NCBI GenBank assembly: GCA_002404675.1
Contig: DHKE01000037.1
Span: forward strand, 30,401 to 37,911
Reading direction: 5' to 3'
Length of the DNA stretch: 7,511 bases
Source of the DNA: Porphyromonadaceae bacterium UBA4702
GTDB lineage: Bacteria; Bacteroidota; Bacteroidia; Bacteroidales; Muribaculaceae
Part shown: in pieces, positions 6,928 to 7,511 of the stretch
Numbering within the stretch: position 1 is the first letter of the stretch
Layout of the letters: the number at the start of each line of letters is the position of its first letter
The notes under the pieces: generated by a model
Database searches by the model: none
Seen by the model: the letters and a program-made list of their open reading frames with translations, nothing else
Told to the model about the DNA's origin: nothing
Program-made: the position numbers and the translations under genes

Positions 6928-6959
6928 CAAAGATAATAATTTTACCACAATCCGCCAAC
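6928..6959 (-). promoter_or_regulatory. Predicted Bacteroidota promoter for ppiD
   Basis: The -7 box TATCTTTG (6935-6928) matches TAnnTTTG exactly. GTTG (6959-6956), the last unit of a short TTG run, stands as the -33 element with a 20-nt spacer, the same spacing as the rimP promoter. Transcription should start near 6921, giving a leader of roughly 87 nt. It sits just past the metK terminator, where a new transcription unit is expected. Confidence 0.7.
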
Positions 6960-6978
6960 AACAACACTAAATAATGCC

Positions 6979-7016
6979 AAAACCGCCTCGGAGACGGCAT
7001 GTCCCCCAAGGCGGTT
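6979..7016 (-). terminator. Intrinsic terminator of metK
   Basis: The outer arms AACCGCCT and AGGCGGTT pair perfectly over eight bases. An inner stem GGGGAC/GTCTCC adds six pairs (one G-U), with ATGCC as the loop. The 3' arm runs into TTTT (6982-6979). It lies 57 bp after the metK stop and upstream of the ppiD promoter. The plus strand also has TTT after the stem, but no plus-strand gene approaches it. Confidence 0.85.
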
Positions 7017-7073
7017 TCAATACATTTAATTTTCTGATTTTCAGCGCATAGACGTGCGATAATCCTTACAACG

Positions 7074-7511
7074 TCATTTGATGCCGAATTTCGTCTTTAT
7101 CGCGTCCACATAGTCGTCCTTTTCCCATGTGAAGAGTTCCACGTCCTTCTCCACAGAGGGGATGTCGGCATCGCGAGAGACGAACATCTTGTGCACCTTC
7201 TGCGGCTTGCGCCCCATGTGGCCGTAGGTGGCAGTCTCCAGGTATATCGGCTCGCGCAGCTTCAGGCGCTTCTCGATGCCGGCTGGGGTCATGTCGAACA
7301 ATGAGGGGATAGCGTCGGCAATCTGCTTGTCGGTCAGGCCGTGGCGGGCTGTGCCGTAAGTGTTGACGAATATGCTCACCGGGTCGGCGCAGCCGATAGC
7401 GTATGCCACCTGCACCAGCGCCTCTGAAGCCACGCCGGCAGCGACGAGGTTGCGGGCTATGTGGCGTGCCGCGTATGCCGCCGAGCGATCCACCTTGCTG
7501 GGGTCTTTGCC
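7074..7511 (-). CDS. metK: S-adenosylmethionine synthetase, C-terminal part (partial, runs off right edge)
   Basis: MetK makes S-adenosylmethionine from methionine and ATP, the methyl donor for the cell and the cosubstrate of RlmN encoded nearby. The last 145 residues are present. They open with [19 protein letters not shown], the signature around the conserved active-site lysines and aspartate (K265, K269 and D271 in E. coli numbering). [20 protein letters not shown] and [14 protein letters not shown] follow, both typical of the C-terminal domain. After GHMGR there is an extra stretch of roughly 20 residues before [14 protein letters not shown] compared with E. coli MetK, a feature I associate with Bacteroidota. 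The reading frame is open to the window edge, so the GTG at 7493 is not a start. The gene ends at TGA and is followed by a strong terminator. Identification is very secure. Confidence 0.97.
   Translation of the reverse strand, partial: GKDPSKVDRSAAYAARHIARNLVAAGVASEALVQVAYAIGCADPVSIFVNTYGTARHGLTDKQIADAIPSLFDMTPAGIEKRLKLREPIYLETATYGHMGRKPQKVHKMFVSRDADIPSVEKDVELFTWEKDDYVDAIKTKFGIK

Overview
This window is a piece of core chromosome from a member of the Bacteroidota, most likely order Bacteroidales. The evidence is the Bacteroides-like NusA without C-terminal acidic repeats, the Bacteroidota-type insertion near the MetK C-terminus, the TTG-N20-TAnnTTTG promoters and the lack of Shine-Dalgarno sequences. 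A Muribaculaceae-like gut anaerobe is possible, but that is a guess from general appearance. Every supported gene reads on the minus strand. I see no mobile element, CRISPR array, tRNA or rRNA.

In transcription order (high to low coordinates): the 3' part of metK (S-adenosylmethionine synthetase) enters at the right edge and ends at a strong terminator hairpin. A perfect Bacteroidota -7 box then drives a membrane-anchored PpiD/SurA-like periplasmic folding factor. After a short gap holding a GC-rich hairpin comes rlmN (23S rRNA/tRNA m2A methyltransferase, radical SAM). A 290-bp gap follows, and then rimP, nusA and the first 493 codons of infB, which runs off the left edge.

rimP-nusA-infB is the widely conserved operon joining 30S maturation, transcription elongation/termination and translation initiation. 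RlmN consumes the S-adenosylmethionine that MetK makes, so most of the window concerns ribosome and RNA function. The PpiD-like protein is the outlier.

I found no new gene system. The most interesting part is the rimP leader. A good promoter is followed almost at once by a terminator-like hairpin with a T5 run. The 5' arm of that hairpin can instead pair with a segment further downstream, and two more GC-rich hairpins and a 31-codon upstream ORF follow before rimP. This looks like a candidate attenuator of the rimP-nusA-infB operon, which is notable because NusA itself acts on termination. Secondary points are the apparent loss of both parvulin histidines in the PpiD-like protein, and a hairpin that bears on the true start of rlmN.
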